A stretch of 64,000 bases of DNA from Chitinophagales bacterium (GTDB taxonomy: Bacteria > Bacteroidota > Bacteroidia > Chitinophagales > LD1): contig JAHCHW010000005.1 in NCBI GenBank assembly GCA_026129525.1, positions 124,001-188,000 on the forward strand. Reading direction: 5' to 3'. The position numbers and the translations under genes were made by a program. Below are positions 8,375 through 16,806 of this stretch, one piece after another; position 1 is the first letter of the stretch, and each line of letters begins with the position of its first letter. The notes below the pieces were generated by a model. That model was not told the DNA's origin and searched no databases. It worked only from the letters and a program-made list of their open reading frames with translations.

Positions 8375-9637
8375 TTATGGATTTTTTTCGTTTGAAATGC
8401 GGATGAAGTAAATGCCCTCCGCATAATCTGCAAGCGGCAAATAGCCGTGCGAAACAATTGTCAACTCGCCAAGTTTCCTTCCGGCAACATCCAGCACTTC
8501 TGCTTTTAATTCCTCTTTTGTTCCCGTTTTTATTTGGCAAACAGCATTTCGGTTAGCCGGATTGGGATAGATAGTTATTCCCCATGCATCGCACTCAATT
8601 ACTTTTGCAGAGGTCAGTGTATCGCCATATAAATGCAGCGCGTGTTTAAAGCAGGGGATAACACTATCCTTCGATACCACATGCGAGTTAAACATGCTAA
8701 AATCCCAGCGCCAGTCCCAGTAAAACCACGGCATGTTAAACGAATCAATCTTTGCTCCGTTTACTTCGATCCAATTGCAACGGCTCACATCATCGCCAAA
8801 AGTTCCGGCTCCAAATTCGCCTAAAAAAACAGGACGATTATAAGTGTTTTGCCAGCTAATTACTTGTTTCCAAGCATTGTAAAGCATAGCATCGAACGAA
8901 GACGGAAAAGGCGTGCCCACCGGCATGGAAGGCTGCGCCCAGCTAAAACCCTGATGAGTGAATTGATACGGGTCGTAGGTGTGCCAGGTGTAAATTAAAT
9001 TGGTATCGCTCAGCGGCAATAGGTTGGCAAACGCCTGCCCGCTGCTCGCAAAGTTGGGGCTTACAATCAGCGAATGGTAAGGCGCATATTTTCGAATGGT
9101 GTCAATGGCATTATTAAAAACAATGTTCAAACTGTCAAGCGCAATGCCAAAGCCCGGCTCATTTAATAACTCAAAACTAAATTGTTCGACATCTAAATAA
9201 TTGTACCGCTGCGCCACCACACTCCACAAATGTGCAAAGCGGTCAATTTTGCTGCGCCAGTTATCGTTGTAAATATCCCACTCGTGATGGTTGTCAATTA
9301 TCAGCATCATATCCAATTCTTCACACCAGTTAATCACTGTATCAATACGTTCAAACAAAGCATGGCTTACATCAACAGTGTACGGAGCAACCGTATCGGT
9401 AATTGCCGCAAAGCATATAGGCAGGCGAATGGACGTAATACCCGCTTCTTTCATTTTCAGCAAATCGCTTTTGGTATAACCGTTTGGCGTTGGGTAGTTG
9501 GTTTGCCAGGTTGCCTCTAACCAGTTGGAAAGATTCATTCCCTTGCCGAAGCGCGCACAGCGATTACCGGCAACCGATTGAGCAATCAGCAATGTAACCG
9601 ATACTGTGAACAACAGAAGTAAACATTGTTTTTTCAT
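8375..9637 (-). CDS. Glycoside hydrolase family 5 (endoglucanase-like), T9SS-secreted
   Basis: 420-aa secreted enzyme. The N-terminal signal is MKKQCLLLLF with cleavage around AQSVAG. The TIM-barrel hallmarks of GH5 are visible: GMNLSNWLE near 33, SIRLPI near 69, DNHHEW at 115-120, general acid/base in LLNEP (Glu160), WHTYDP near 218, and nucleophile in LGEFG (Glu274). It should hydrolyse a beta-1,4-linked glucan or mannan; the exact substrate is not predictable. From about residue 354 there is a type A T9SS sorting domain (IYPNPANR, EVLDVAGRKLGEL, GIYFIRI), so the enzyme is exported by T9SS. It stands alone on the minus strand with no SusCD pair nearby, so it is not part of a polysaccharide-utilisation locus here. 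Confidence 0.9.
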   Translation of the reverse strand: MKKQCLLLLFTVSVTLLIAQSVAGNRCARFGKGMNLSNWLEATWQTNYPTPNGYTKSDLLKMKEAGITSIRLPICFAAITDTVAPYTVDVSHALFERIDTVINWCEELDMMLIIDNHHEWDIYNDNWRSKIDRFAHLWSVVAQRYNYLDVEQFSFELLNEPGFGIALDSLNIVFNNAIDTIRKYAPYHSLIVSPNFASSGQAFANLLPLSDTNLIYTWHTYDPYQFTHQGFSWAQPSMPVGTPFPSSFDAMLYNAWKQVISWQNTYNRPVFLGEFGAGTFGDDVSRCNWIEVNGAKIDSFNMPWFYWDWRWDFSMFNSHVVSKDSVIPCFKHALHLYGDTLTSAKVIECDAWGITIYPNPANRNAVCQIKTGTKEELKAEVLDVAGRKLGELTIVSHGYLPLADYAEGIYFIRISNEKNP

Positions 9638-9677
9638 CCGTATATAATTTGATTTTTAGAGGTCAGATGGAATGCCC

Positions 9678-9697
9678 ATCCCGATAGCTATCGGGAT
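9678..9697. repeat. 20-bp perfect palindrome
   Basis: A perfect palindrome (ATCCCGATAG followed by its reverse complement) in the 321-bp gap between the GH5 gene and yebC. Such CCCGATAGCTATCGGG elements are a common dispersed type in Bacteroidetes intergenic DNA. It is upstream of the GH5 gene on that strand, about 40 bp from the start. Confidence 0.5.
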
Positions 9698-9934
9698 GCA
9701 TACCTATTTGTGATTTTTAATCATGGGCATTTCATGCCGATAAATATACCGCATTAGTGGAGTGTGTTGCTAATAGCGGAACTGGGAGGCGGCACAAAAA
9801 CCGCAATGTTGATAATGTGGGCAATTAGTGAAAAGACCTTAATAGTACTTTCGAATTGCAAATTGGGGAAAGTGGTGATGCTGAGGAAACATCCCCCCAC
9901 TATGTAAGTGTTGTTGGCGTGATGGTTTTATGCT

Positions 9935-9952
9935 GTCTGACCAAGGTCAGAC
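9935..9952. repeat. Dispersed palindrome GTCTGACC-AA-GGTCAGAC
   Basis: 8-bp inverted repeat with a 2-bp centre. Seventeen bases of it (9933-9949) recur exactly, in inverted orientation, at 56092-56108, so it is a dispersed repeat and not a local operator. It lies just beyond the yebC stop codon and could act as its transcription end. Confidence 0.6.
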
Positions 9953-9958
9953 CGGATG

Positions 9959-10666
9959 TTACTTCATATTATGAAACACCTGCTGCACATCATCATCTTC
10001 CTCCAGCTTTTCAATCAGCTTAATTACTTCTTCGGCTTCGGTATCGCTTAACTCCTTGTAGAAATCTGGGATTTTTTCGTAGCCGCTTTCGGTTGCTTCA
10101 ATACCCTTTGCTTCGAGCGCCTTTGAAAGATTTCCGAAATCGGTGAAGTCGGCATAAGCAGTTACTGTGCCATCATCTTCGTTCAGTTCGGTTAAGCCTC
10201 CGTCAATCAGTTCCAGTTCCAGTTCTTCCAAATTCCAGTTGCCTTTGTTGAATTTGAAAAACGCTTTCTTCTTAAACATATAGTCCACCGAACCGGATGT
10301 GCCGATGGTACCTCCGTTTTTATTGCAGATAGTACGCAGGTTGGCAATAGTGCGGGTAGGATTATCGGTGGCAGTATCAATAATAATGGCAACTCCATGG
10401 GGGCCATAACCCTCGTAAGTCATTTCCTCGTAGTCGGCAGTGTCTTTTGAAACAGCACGTTTAATGGCATTCTCTACGCGGTCTTTGGGCATATTTACCG
10501 CCTTGGCATTGGCAATGCAGGCGCGCAGGCGGGCGTTGGTATCGGGGTCGGGACCACCGGCTTTTACGGCAATGGAAATATCTTTTCCAATACGGGTGAA
10601 GGCTTTTGCCATAGCGCCCCAACGTTTCATTTTTCTTTCTTTCCGGTATTCAAACGCACGACCCAT
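9959..10666 (-). CDS. yebC: YebC/PmpR family DNA-binding regulatory or translation-related protein
   Basis: 235-aa cytoplasmic protein of the usual YebC length. It starts MGRAFEYRKERKMKRW and continues with conserved KAFTRIGKDI, GGPDPDTNARLR and NMPKDRVENAIKRA, then YEGYGPHG and DNPTRTIANLR, all family signatures. TACO1/YebC proteins have been linked both to transcription control and to relief of ribosome stalling. Which applies here cannot be told. The C-terminus is acidic (EKLEEDDDVQQVFHNMK). It is monocistronic as far as can be seen, with palindromic repeats downstream and a divergent gene upstream. Confidence 0.93.
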   Translation of the reverse strand: MGRAFEYRKERKMKRWGAMAKAFTRIGKDISIAVKAGGPDPDTNARLRACIANAKAVNMPKDRVENAIKRAVSKDTADYEEMTYEGYGPHGVAIIIDTATDNPTRTIANLRTICNKNGGTIGTSGSVDYMFKKKAFFKFNKGNWNLEELELELIDGGLTELNEDDGTVTAYADFTDFGNLSKALEAKGIEATESGYEKIPDFYKELSDTEAEEVIKLIEKLEEDDDVQQVFHNMK

Positions 10667-10846
10667 GATTATTATGATTGGTTGATTAAAAAATTGTTGC
10701 TTAGGTTTGGAGAGACGAAAATAAAATTTGTAGAAACATGAGGAATGGGACAGGGGAGATGGGACAAGGGAGAAAGTTATTATGAAGGCAATCTATCCCC
10801 GTGTTCCATGTCCCATGTCCCATAATCCGTTATCATTAACATCAGC

Positions 10847-11353
10847 GTGCTATCCTTTAAAACCACCATTCAAAAATTTGATTCAAAAGGCGAGAAAACC
10901 GGCTGGACGTATATTGAAATTGAAGAAGCCATAGCGCAGCAGTTAAAGCCCGGCAACAAACAATCGTTTCGGGTGAAAGGAAAGTTGGATAGCCTTGCCA
11001 TTAAACAGGTAGCACTTATCCCTATAGGCGAAGGCAATTTTATTATGCCGCTGAATGCCGATATGCGAAAGAAGTTGGGCAAGCGCAAAGGTGCTGAACT
11101 TACGGTACAGTTAATGTTGGACGAAACCCCCTTTCAATTTTCGGAAGATATGATGGCTTGTTTGGAAGATGAACCGAAAGCAATGGAAGCATTCAAAAAA
11201 CTATCCGGTTCCGAACAAAAATATTTCAGCAAATGGATTGAAAGCGCCAAAACAGAACCCACCAAAGCCAAGCGCATAACGCAAACGGTTAACGCCATGC
11301 TGAAGGGTTACCGGTATGGGGAAATGATAAGGGCGTTGAAGAAGGAGGGATAA
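10847..11353 (+). CDS. YdeI/OmpD-associated family protein (DUF1905 + YdeI-like)
   Basis: 168-aa cytoplasmic protein. No in-frame ATG is available: an upstream stop (TAA at 10823-10825) forces a GTG start at 10847. The N-terminal half is a DUF1905-like beta-barrel (KTGWTYIEI, FRVKGKLDS, PLNADMRKKLGKRKG). The C-terminal half has the helical YdeI/OmpD-associated segment (SGSEQKYFSKWIESAK, TKAKRI, GYR). The family has been called bacteriocin-protection proteins, but its mechanism is unknown. The preceding 100 bp hold imperfect inverted copies of ATGGGACA-type sequence that could fold back. It converges with the 735-aa T9SS gene, 2 bp apart. Confidence 0.82.
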   Translation: MLSFKTTIQKFDSKGEKTGWTYIEIEEAIAQQLKPGNKQSFRVKGKLDSLAIKQVALIPIGEGNFIMPLNADMRKKLGKRKGAELTVQLMLDETPFQFSEDMMACLEDEPKAMEAFKKLSGSEQKYFSKWIESAKTEPTKAKRITQTVNAMLKGYRYGEMIRALKKEG

Positions 11354-11355
11354 CC

Positions 11356-13563
11356 CTACCTCACCACAACCGCTCGCTTTTTCACCGAAGTGTTTCCTGC
11401 TTTCAGTTCAACAAAATAAACTCCACTGTGTATGTTGCTGAGCGGTACGGCAATCAGTTGTGTTCCGCTGTTCAGGTGTTCATTTTTCAACCAAATAGTT
11501 TTTCCGCTTACATCGGTTACGCGCACTTCCACATCCGATGGCTGCTGCAAACTAAACTCCATGTTGAATTCGCCTTTGCTCGGGTTTGGATAAAGCTTCA
11601 TGGCTAAGCCGGTTTCATCCGGTTCTTCAACATTCACAGGGAAAATGGTTCCCGGCACATACACTGCCCCATGCCCCGTAAACGGACCGCAGAAAAACGT
11701 GAGCGCATCAATGTTCATTCCTGCACCAATAGCCGGCAACATTTCGAAATACGAGCCGTTTAGCAACGAAGCATACAAAGCGCCCGGGTCAAGCCCACCT
11801 GTATAATCTGTAGGGTCAAACGGGTCGTTGGCAGAAACACTAAACACCAAACCGAGTCCGTAGCGTAGTTGGGCGGTATCCCACAGCCAGGCAAATTCAA
11901 AAGCATCAATATCAATTTCGTTGCTTAAGCCTAAGTGCAGCATAGGGTGTATTACCCCAAAAATAGAATCGGGCTGTATGTACTGGTAAATAAAACCGGG
12001 GCGCAGGGTATCGCCTTTGTGTATGTAGTGCGCCTCGTGGTCCACCGAAAAATACTGATGACTGCACAGCGCGGGGTCGGCTACCATATCAAGGGCATCA
12101 ATGTCATCGTTCAAATCGGGCGGAAACAGCGAGGGGGGAGAAGGCGCTAACAGCGGGCTTACATCTGCTTCGTTTTTATACAAAAAGTAAGTGCCAAGGT
12201 AAGCATTCGTGCCAAGGTAATTGAAAATATGCCCCGCCATTATTTCATCTTTTCCGGCAGTAGTGCCGCGCACTAAAAGCGAATCGGCATTATCAAACTT
12301 TGAAGGGACATTGCAATTGGCGGAATTACTAAAATTTATACCCCTGTCTTCATCAACCGAAAACAACATGTAGTTGGGGTGATAAACACAATCGGAATTA
12401 TACTTAGGAATGGAGGGCTTCCCCAAGCCATAGTTGGTAAGATTGGCGCGCAGGTTGTAATCAATACGGTCGGCTCCGTCCAAATCAAAGTTAAGCACGT
12501 GCTGCCATTGCTGTAGCGGACCGGGCATACAGGTTCCGGCAGGGTTGCCCACCGAAGGAGCGGGATCGAAGCCAAAAATGAGCGAATCGTTAAAGAACGG
12601 AATAGACAGCGAACTGCCGGCTACATATAAGTCACCGGGGTCCAGCAGTTCGTTGCCGTTGGGTGCCGGGTCGCTGTATTCGGCATCGCCTCCAATATCT
12701 ACCGAGTAAAGCAATATTTCGGTAGGGCACGTATCCACTACTATTGCCCCCGGATTAGCCGGAGAGGAAACGGTAATGATTACATAGCCGTAAAAATCAG
12801 CCGAGGCATCGTCCTCACGCTCGTTTTGCGGGGTAACGGCTGGCGGCTCAATATGCGCCATGGTTTTAGCCGACACTTGTATAATGAGCGAATCGCCCGC
12901 TACGGTATTATAGGTAATGGTGGTGTCGCCACTTTTCTTTTGGGCAAACTTGATGTTGCCGCTCAAATTCATGTTAGCACCAAAACCAACCTGATTGAAC
13001 AAATTCAAACTCGCATTCTGAATTTCAGCATAGTCTTCAGCCCCTGCTTCCGATTTTGAAGCGATGCTCGAAAAATGTTTCCAGTGATACGAAACCTGCA
13101 CGGGAGTTCCATCGGGTACTCCGGTAATGCGGAGCATAATGTAAGAGTTAAGAGTAGAAGTATCGGTAGCAAACCAGCCGCAGTCGGGGTCAAGGCAATC
13201 GTATTGTGTCATGCTGTGGCACCACCAACGTACGCGGGCGGTGGCTGAACCATCGCCATCTATTACCATACTTCCGTTTCCCTGCGATGAAATTTTGCAG
13301 TTGGGCAAACCGCGCTTAATATATGTGTAAGCACCGCCCCACAAGCGGTTGGGCTGACCGATTGTTTGCGTCAGTTGAATGCCATTGTCCGAAATTTCAT
13401 CGGTAGCGCAAGGGGCAATGGGGCTTTCAACAATAGAATGCGAATACGCATTTACGTTCGAGCTCCCCTGCACCACATCAAGCCGGGCTTGAGCATTTAA
13501 AAATTGATTCAGGAAAAAAAGCAGAAAAACTATACTTCCTGCTTTGGTAGGCAGATGTAACAT
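11356..13563 (-). CDS. Large T9SS-secreted hypothetical protein
   Basis: 735-aa exported protein. The signal peptide ends around LNA-QARLD. The N-terminal half looks like beta-sandwich domains (HYHWKHF-like strands, repeated Gly/Asp turns). The middle is rich in Asp, Pro and aromatic residues with acidic loops that may bind calcium (DLNDDIDALD). The last 80 residues are a type A T9SS sorting domain (LYPNPSKGE, EVRVTDVSGK, GVYFVEL). No catalytic triad or metalloprotease motif was found. It ends 2 bp from the convergent YdeI-like gene. Surface or extracellular location is well supported; the role is unknown. Confidence 0.78.
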   Translation of the reverse strand: MLHLPTKAGSIVFLLFFLNQFLNAQARLDVVQGSSNVNAYSHSIVESPIAPCATDEISDNGIQLTQTIGQPNRLWGGAYTYIKRGLPNCKISSQGNGSMVIDGDGSATARVRWWCHSMTQYDCLDPDCGWFATDTSTLNSYIMLRITGVPDGTPVQVSYHWKHFSSIASKSEAGAEDYAEIQNASLNLFNQVGFGANMNLSGNIKFAQKKSGDTTITYNTVAGDSLIIQVSAKTMAHIEPPAVTPQNEREDDASADFYGYVIITVSSPANPGAIVVDTCPTEILLYSVDIGGDAEYSDPAPNGNELLDPGDLYVAGSSLSIPFFNDSLIFGFDPAPSVGNPAGTCMPGPLQQWQHVLNFDLDGADRIDYNLRANLTNYGLGKPSIPKYNSDCVYHPNYMLFSVDEDRGINFSNSANCNVPSKFDNADSLLVRGTTAGKDEIMAGHIFNYLGTNAYLGTYFLYKNEADVSPLLAPSPPSLFPPDLNDDIDALDMVADPALCSHQYFSVDHEAHYIHKGDTLRPGFIYQYIQPDSIFGVIHPMLHLGLSNEIDIDAFEFAWLWDTAQLRYGLGLVFSVSANDPFDPTDYTGGLDPGALYASLLNGSYFEMLPAIGAGMNIDALTFFCGPFTGHGAVYVPGTIFPVNVEEPDETGLAMKLYPNPSKGEFNMEFSLQQPSDVEVRVTDVSGKTIWLKNEHLNSGTQLIAVPLSNIHSGVYFVELKAGNTSVKKRAVVVR

Positions 13564-13709
13564 AGCTTTCGGTTTTGGTGTGAGGTTAAAGTTAGAAAAA
13601 GATTATGAAGTCCTCTTTTTTAGAAGGAGTTGGGGGGTGATAAAAATCAACTCTCCGAAGAGGAACATCATGCGTGTGTTGTTTTCATTCTCCCACCTTT
13701 GTAAGATTT

Positions 13710-14459
13710 ATGTTAAAAACAGTAGTTTATGCAAAAGTTATTGCGGCTTGCGCTTTTATTCTGTTAAGTGAAAACATTTCGGGTTATAGCTTTTGGTTTT
13801 GTGCCCAAGATTCGATGAGTAACATCCGAGCTGAAGAAAGCAAAAGAGCATTTGCAAAATTCCGCATTCACCACAAGCCATACGTTGATTCCGTACAACA
13901 AACCATTGTATTGCGTAACGAGCACTCTTCGTTTGCGCGAAAGTTTTTGCTCGGCAACGGATTGGTTTTCGGTTACGAAGCCATAGCGCTTACCATTTTG
14001 TATGCCAGCCCGTATTCATTTAGCAAGTGGTATCGCCCAACCCCTGTATCGTACCGCGAAAACATGAAAACGGCTTTTACCAAACCGCCTGTTATTGACC
14101 GCGATTACTGGTACATCAACTACATCGGGCATCCGTATCAGGGAGCCTGTACCTACAATGCTGTTCGCTCGCAGGGAGCAAAATTTTGGCAGGCAGGTTT
14201 GTTTGCCTTGGGGCATTCTATGGTTTGGGAATACCTGATTGAGTCGGGTAACGAGCGCCCGAGTGTGCAGGATATTGTGGTAACTCCGGTAGTGGGGAGC
14301 CTGCTGGGCGAACTCATTCACCAAGCAACCGTAAGCATGGCACGGAACGGCTACACTTGGTACGAAGGCATATTTGTTTGCGTGTTCAACCCAATGTTTG
14401 CTATTAACAACGGATTTAAATTTGCCGGGAAACCTGTGCCCAGAGCACGAAAAAATTAG
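13710..14459 (+). CDS. DUF3943-like exported membrane-associated protein
   Basis: 249 aa from the ATG at 13710. The alternative start at 13674 would put twelve residues before the hydrophobic leader, so the inner start is preferred. The leader (KVIAACAFILL) ends near FCAQDS. The core carries the pattern of DUF3943 proteins: YWYINYIGHPYQGACTY, FWQAGLFALGHSMVWEY, and VGSLLGELIHQ. These read as amphipathic or membrane helices with conserved His, Gly and Glu. It probably sits in the envelope; no enzymatic role is known. The desaturase gene begins 51 bp after its stop in the same direction, so cotranscription and a lipid-related role are possible inferences. Confidence 0.72.
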   Translation: MLKTVVYAKVIAACAFILLSENISGYSFWFCAQDSMSNIRAEESKRAFAKFRIHHKPYVDSVQQTIVLRNEHSSFARKFLLGNGLVFGYEAIALTILYASPYSFSKWYRPTPVSYRENMKTAFTKPPVIDRDYWYINYIGHPYQGACTYNAVRSQGAKFWQAGLFALGHSMVWEYLIESGNERPSVQDIVVTPVVGSLLGELIHQATVSMARNGYTWYEGIFVCVFNPMFAINNGFKFAGKPVPRARKN

Positions 14460-14510
14460 AGCGCGCATTATTCCTCTTTATGGTGTATCATTGCGCCCTC
14501 AAATTTCCCC

Positions 14511-15539
14511 ATGAATTCATTTAACAAAGAGCAGGTATTGGAGGATTTCCGCAACTGGAGTTCCATGATTAAGAAATACCAGATTCCCAATACGCGCAAG
14601 GCGGTTTTTCAGTTAGCCAACAGTTTCAGTTTTTATGTGGCGTTGCTGGTGCTGCAATTTTATTTATACGATAAGTCGGTACTGTTGAGCGCGGCTGTGG
14701 CTATCCTTAATGGTTTTATCCTCGGTAGAATTTTCATCATTCAGCACGATTGCGGTCACCGCTCATTTACCAAATACCAAACCCTCAACGATATAATCGG
14801 AACCTTTTGCAGCATTTGCACGTTGATTCCTTACGAGTACTGGGCAAAAAATCACAACTTTCATCACGCCCACAACGGACAGTTGGAATTCAGCGACATT
14901 GGCGATGTGGAGTGCTTAACTACAGAAGAGTATTCAAAACTTCCGTGGAAGAAAAAACTTTGGTACCGCATTTACCGCAATCCGTTTTACCTGTTTACTA
15001 TTGGCGGATTTATTTATGTAGTAGTGTACAACCGCTTCGCATTTTTAAAAACCGAGCCGTTTAAAAAAGTGCGTAAAAATGTAACTGTAAGCAATCTGCT
15101 TTTTTTGGCGGTGTATGCGGGCTTGGCGTACACAATTGGCCCCGGAAGGTTTTTAATTGTGCAGTTCGTAAATCTGCTGTTTTTTGGCACCTATGCGCTT
15201 TGGTTTTTTTACATACAGCACCAGTACGAGCATATTTACAAAAGCAGTAAGGACAACTGGAACTATGTAATTGCTGCCGTAAAAGGAAGCACGTACTACA
15301 AACTGCCCGGCATTTTCCATTGGCTTACGGGCAATATCGGTTATCATCACATTCATCATTTAAGTCCGGCAATTCCTAATTACAATTTACCCCGCTGCCA
15401 CCGCGAAAACCCCGTCTTCGAAAAGCACGCCAACACCATCACCTTTTGGCAAAGCCTTAAAACTGTGCGTGCCAACCTGTGGGACGAAGCCCAGCAAAAA
15501 ATGGTTTCGTTTGGTGAATACAGGAGGTTGAAGAAGTAG
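14511..15539 (+). CDS. Membrane fatty acid desaturase
   Basis: 342-aa integral membrane enzyme. All three histidine boxes of the diiron desaturases are present: HDCGH at 79-83, HNFHHAH at 115-121, and HHIHH at 279-283, with an additional HQYEH near 237. Hydrophobic pairs at about 38-75, 160-175 and 195-235 supply the membrane hairpins. It should insert a double bond into acyl chains using O2 and reduced ferredoxin or a similar donor. Position specificity (delta-12/omega-6-like versus others) is not resolvable by eye. The length matches the bacterial family. Downstream the gap 15540-15860 contains a dispersed repeat and a terminator shared with the convergent Cys-rich gene. Confidence 0.9.
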   Translation: MNSFNKEQVLEDFRNWSSMIKKYQIPNTRKAVFQLANSFSFYVALLVLQFYLYDKSVLLSAAVAILNGFILGRIFIIQHDCGHRSFTKYQTLNDIIGTFCSICTLIPYEYWAKNHNFHHAHNGQLEFSDIGDVECLTTEEYSKLPWKKKLWYRIYRNPFYLFTIGGFIYVVVYNRFAFLKTEPFKKVRKNVTVSNLLFLAVYAGLAYTIGPGRFLIVQFVNLLFFGTYALWFFYIQHQYEHIYKSSKDNWNYVIAAVKGSTYYKLPGIFHWLTGNIGYHHIHHLSPAIPNYNLPRCHRENPVFEKHANTITFWQSLKTVRANLWDEAQQKMVSFGEYRRLKK

Positions 15540-15738
15540 CAAAGCTATAGTTACGCTGCTATCCCCGTTATGTTCTCTGCCCTTGAAGATGCCAATGTTT
15601 TACCTGAAGATTTTGGAATCCAAATAACAATAAGATTTAAAATATTCAGGATTAGAGGAATGCTTCTTTAATTACTATAAATGGGGACTGAAGCGTCCAT
15701 GTTTGTTATCGCCATCCTGTTTGTTCAACTTCCTAAAA

Positions 15739-15800
15739 GTCGCAGGTTTATCCCAGTAAATTTTCCACCAACCTGCGACCACGAAACGGTTGAAGATTTT
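15739..15800. repeat. Intergenic inverted repeat, family A copy 1
   Basis: GTCGCAGGTT (15739-15748) and AACCTGCGAC (15770-15779) are perfect arms, followed by CACGAAACGGTTGAA. The same layout with CGAACTTT recurs at 19075-19131, so this is a dispersed element of unknown function. Apart from it and the terminator, the 321-bp gap 15540-15860 shows nothing. Confidence 0.6.
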
Positions 15801-15829
15801 GTTAATGGCTAGCTTTGTAAGGGATATAA

Positions 15830-15860
15830 AAAAGCCGCCCCTTTCGGAGCGGCTCTTTTT
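15830..15860 (-). terminator. Intrinsic terminator of the Cys-rich gene, possibly bidirectional
   Basis: AGCCGC (15833-15838) pairs with GCGGCT (15849-15854), extended by CC/GG, flanked by a run of A on the left and seven T on the right. It can therefore end transcripts from both strands. It starts directly after the stop codon of the 53-aa gene. Confidence 0.8.
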
Positions 15861-16022
15861 TTAGCAGTTGCAGTTGCTACCGCAGTTGCAAGAATCACCG
15901 CAAGTGCAATTGGTGCATTCGCAGTTTTTGCAGTTGCAGGGTTGGCAATTGCAGTTTGGATTTCCGTAAGCTGCCAGGCTGTTGTTGTAAGCGCGTTGGC
16001 TTACTGTTGCTTTGTTTTTCAT
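15861..16022 (-). CDS. Small Cys-rich, metallothionein-like peptide
   Basis: 53 aa from the inner ATG at 16022 (MKNKATVSQRAYNN); a start 33 bp upstream is possible but would lie close to the regulatory repeats. The C-terminal 30 residues contain 12 cysteines arranged as six CxC pairs (CNC, CNC, CEC, CTC, CNC, CNC) separated by two or three residues, with no hydrophobic core. That is the chemistry of a metallothionein-type thiolate cluster binding soft metals such as Cu(I), Ag(I), Zn(II) or Cd(II). No signal peptide, so cytoplasmic. It lies 97 bp downstream of an AraC regulator carrying a CxxC metal-binding module, and tandem 21-bp-spaced repeats fill that gap. Not matched with confidence to a named metallothionein family. 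Confidence 0.72.
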   Translation of the reverse strand: MKNKATVSQRAYNNSLAAYGNPNCNCQPCNCKNCECTNCTCGDSCNCGSNCNC

Positions 16023-16081
16023 GTTATTTATTTTGATTAAAAAATGATGATGCAAAGGTGTGCCTAACCCCCTGCCCGGAG

Positions 16082-16119
16082 GTTACACCACTTTGGGTAA
16101 GCGTTACATAATTTTGGGT
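16082..16119 (-). promoter_or_regulatory. Tandem AraC-type operator half-sites
   Basis: On the plus strand GTTACACCACTTTGGGT (16082-16098) and GTTACATAATTTTGGGT (16103-16119) are direct repeats, 14 of 17 bases identical, with a 21-bp period. Two direct half-sites two helical turns apart are the classic layout bound by AraC-family proteins. They lie directly after the araC-type gene and upstream of the Cys-rich gene, so the regulator probably controls the peptide. Confidence 0.6.
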
Positions 16120-16701
16120 TTACACTTTATCGAGCGCTTTGCGCTTGGCAGTGCCTACATGTTTAAAGTGCGAGGGAGTAAGACCGGTAATCTTTTTAAA
16201 TTGACTGGAGAGATGTGCCGTGCTGCTATAATCTAATTCAACAGCAATTTCAGTTAAAGTCATTTGCGCGTAAATGAGCAACTCTTTTGCTTTTTCAATG
16301 CGCTGCTCAATAAAAAAGTTTTCAATGGTTCTGCCTTCTACTGATGAAAAAACACTGCTGAGGTGTGTGTATTCGTAGTGCAATTTGTCGGAAAGATAAA
16401 CGGAGAGATTCTGCTTATTCTCTTTGGTATCCAACTCTCTGCGGGCTTTCTTTATTACATGAAACTTTATTTTTTCAATCAGCGCGCTTTGGTGGCTGTC
16501 AATCATTTCAAATCCTAAACCTGCCAGTGCTTTTTGAATAACTCGTTTTTGTTCCTCGCTTAGTTTTTCTTGTAAATGAATTTCGCCTAACAAAACATGG
16601 CTATAAGGTACGTGCGCCTTTTTCAAAACATCTTCAATAGACATTATGCAGCGCTGGCAAACCATATTTTTTACAAGTAAAATCCTATTGTGCATGACCA
16701 T
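16120..16701 (-). CDS. AraC-family regulator with N-terminal HMA-like metal-sensing domain
   Basis: 193 aa, possibly starting two codons later at a second ATG. Residues 1-70 resemble a heavy-metal-associated (HMA) fold with the binding motif MVCQRC and alternating strands and helices (VPYSHVLLGEIHL, GLGFEMID). Residues 75-190 hold the two helix-turn-helix motifs of an AraC/XylS DNA-binding domain (YLSDKLHYEYTHLSSVF; LTEIAVELDYSSTAHLSSQFKKITGLTPS). Bacteroidetes regulators of this shape often sit beside metal-export genes. A metal bound by the two Cys presumably switches DNA binding. It is followed at once by tandem 21-bp-spaced repeats and the Cys-rich peptide gene. Confidence 0.85.
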   Translation of the reverse strand: MVMHNRILLVKNMVCQRCIMSIEDVLKKAHVPYSHVLLGEIHLQEKLSEEQKRVIQKALAGLGFEMIDSHQSALIEKIKFHVIKKARRELDTKENKQNLSVYLSDKLHYEYTHLSSVFSSVEGRTIENFFIEQRIEKAKELLIYAQMTLTEIAVELDYSSTAHLSSQFKKITGLTPSHFKHVGTAKRKALDKV

Positions 16702-16806
16702 ATACTTATGATTATTCCCTTAAATGATTGCAAAGAACGAAATGCTATTGCATTTTTCGCAGTAATAAATGTACTTAACTATTTTACAGGCGAGCTCTAA
16801 TAAATC

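Noticed and set aside
8375..9637. Polysaccharide-utilisation locus around the GH5 gene
   Set aside because: No SusC/SusD pair, sensor or further carbohydrate enzymes are adjacent.
10742..10825. Imperfect inverted copies of ATGGGACA-type sequence before the YdeI-like gene
   Set aside because: Possible fold-back, but it is low in complexity and has no T-run or known riboswitch features, so it was not called as a separate feature.
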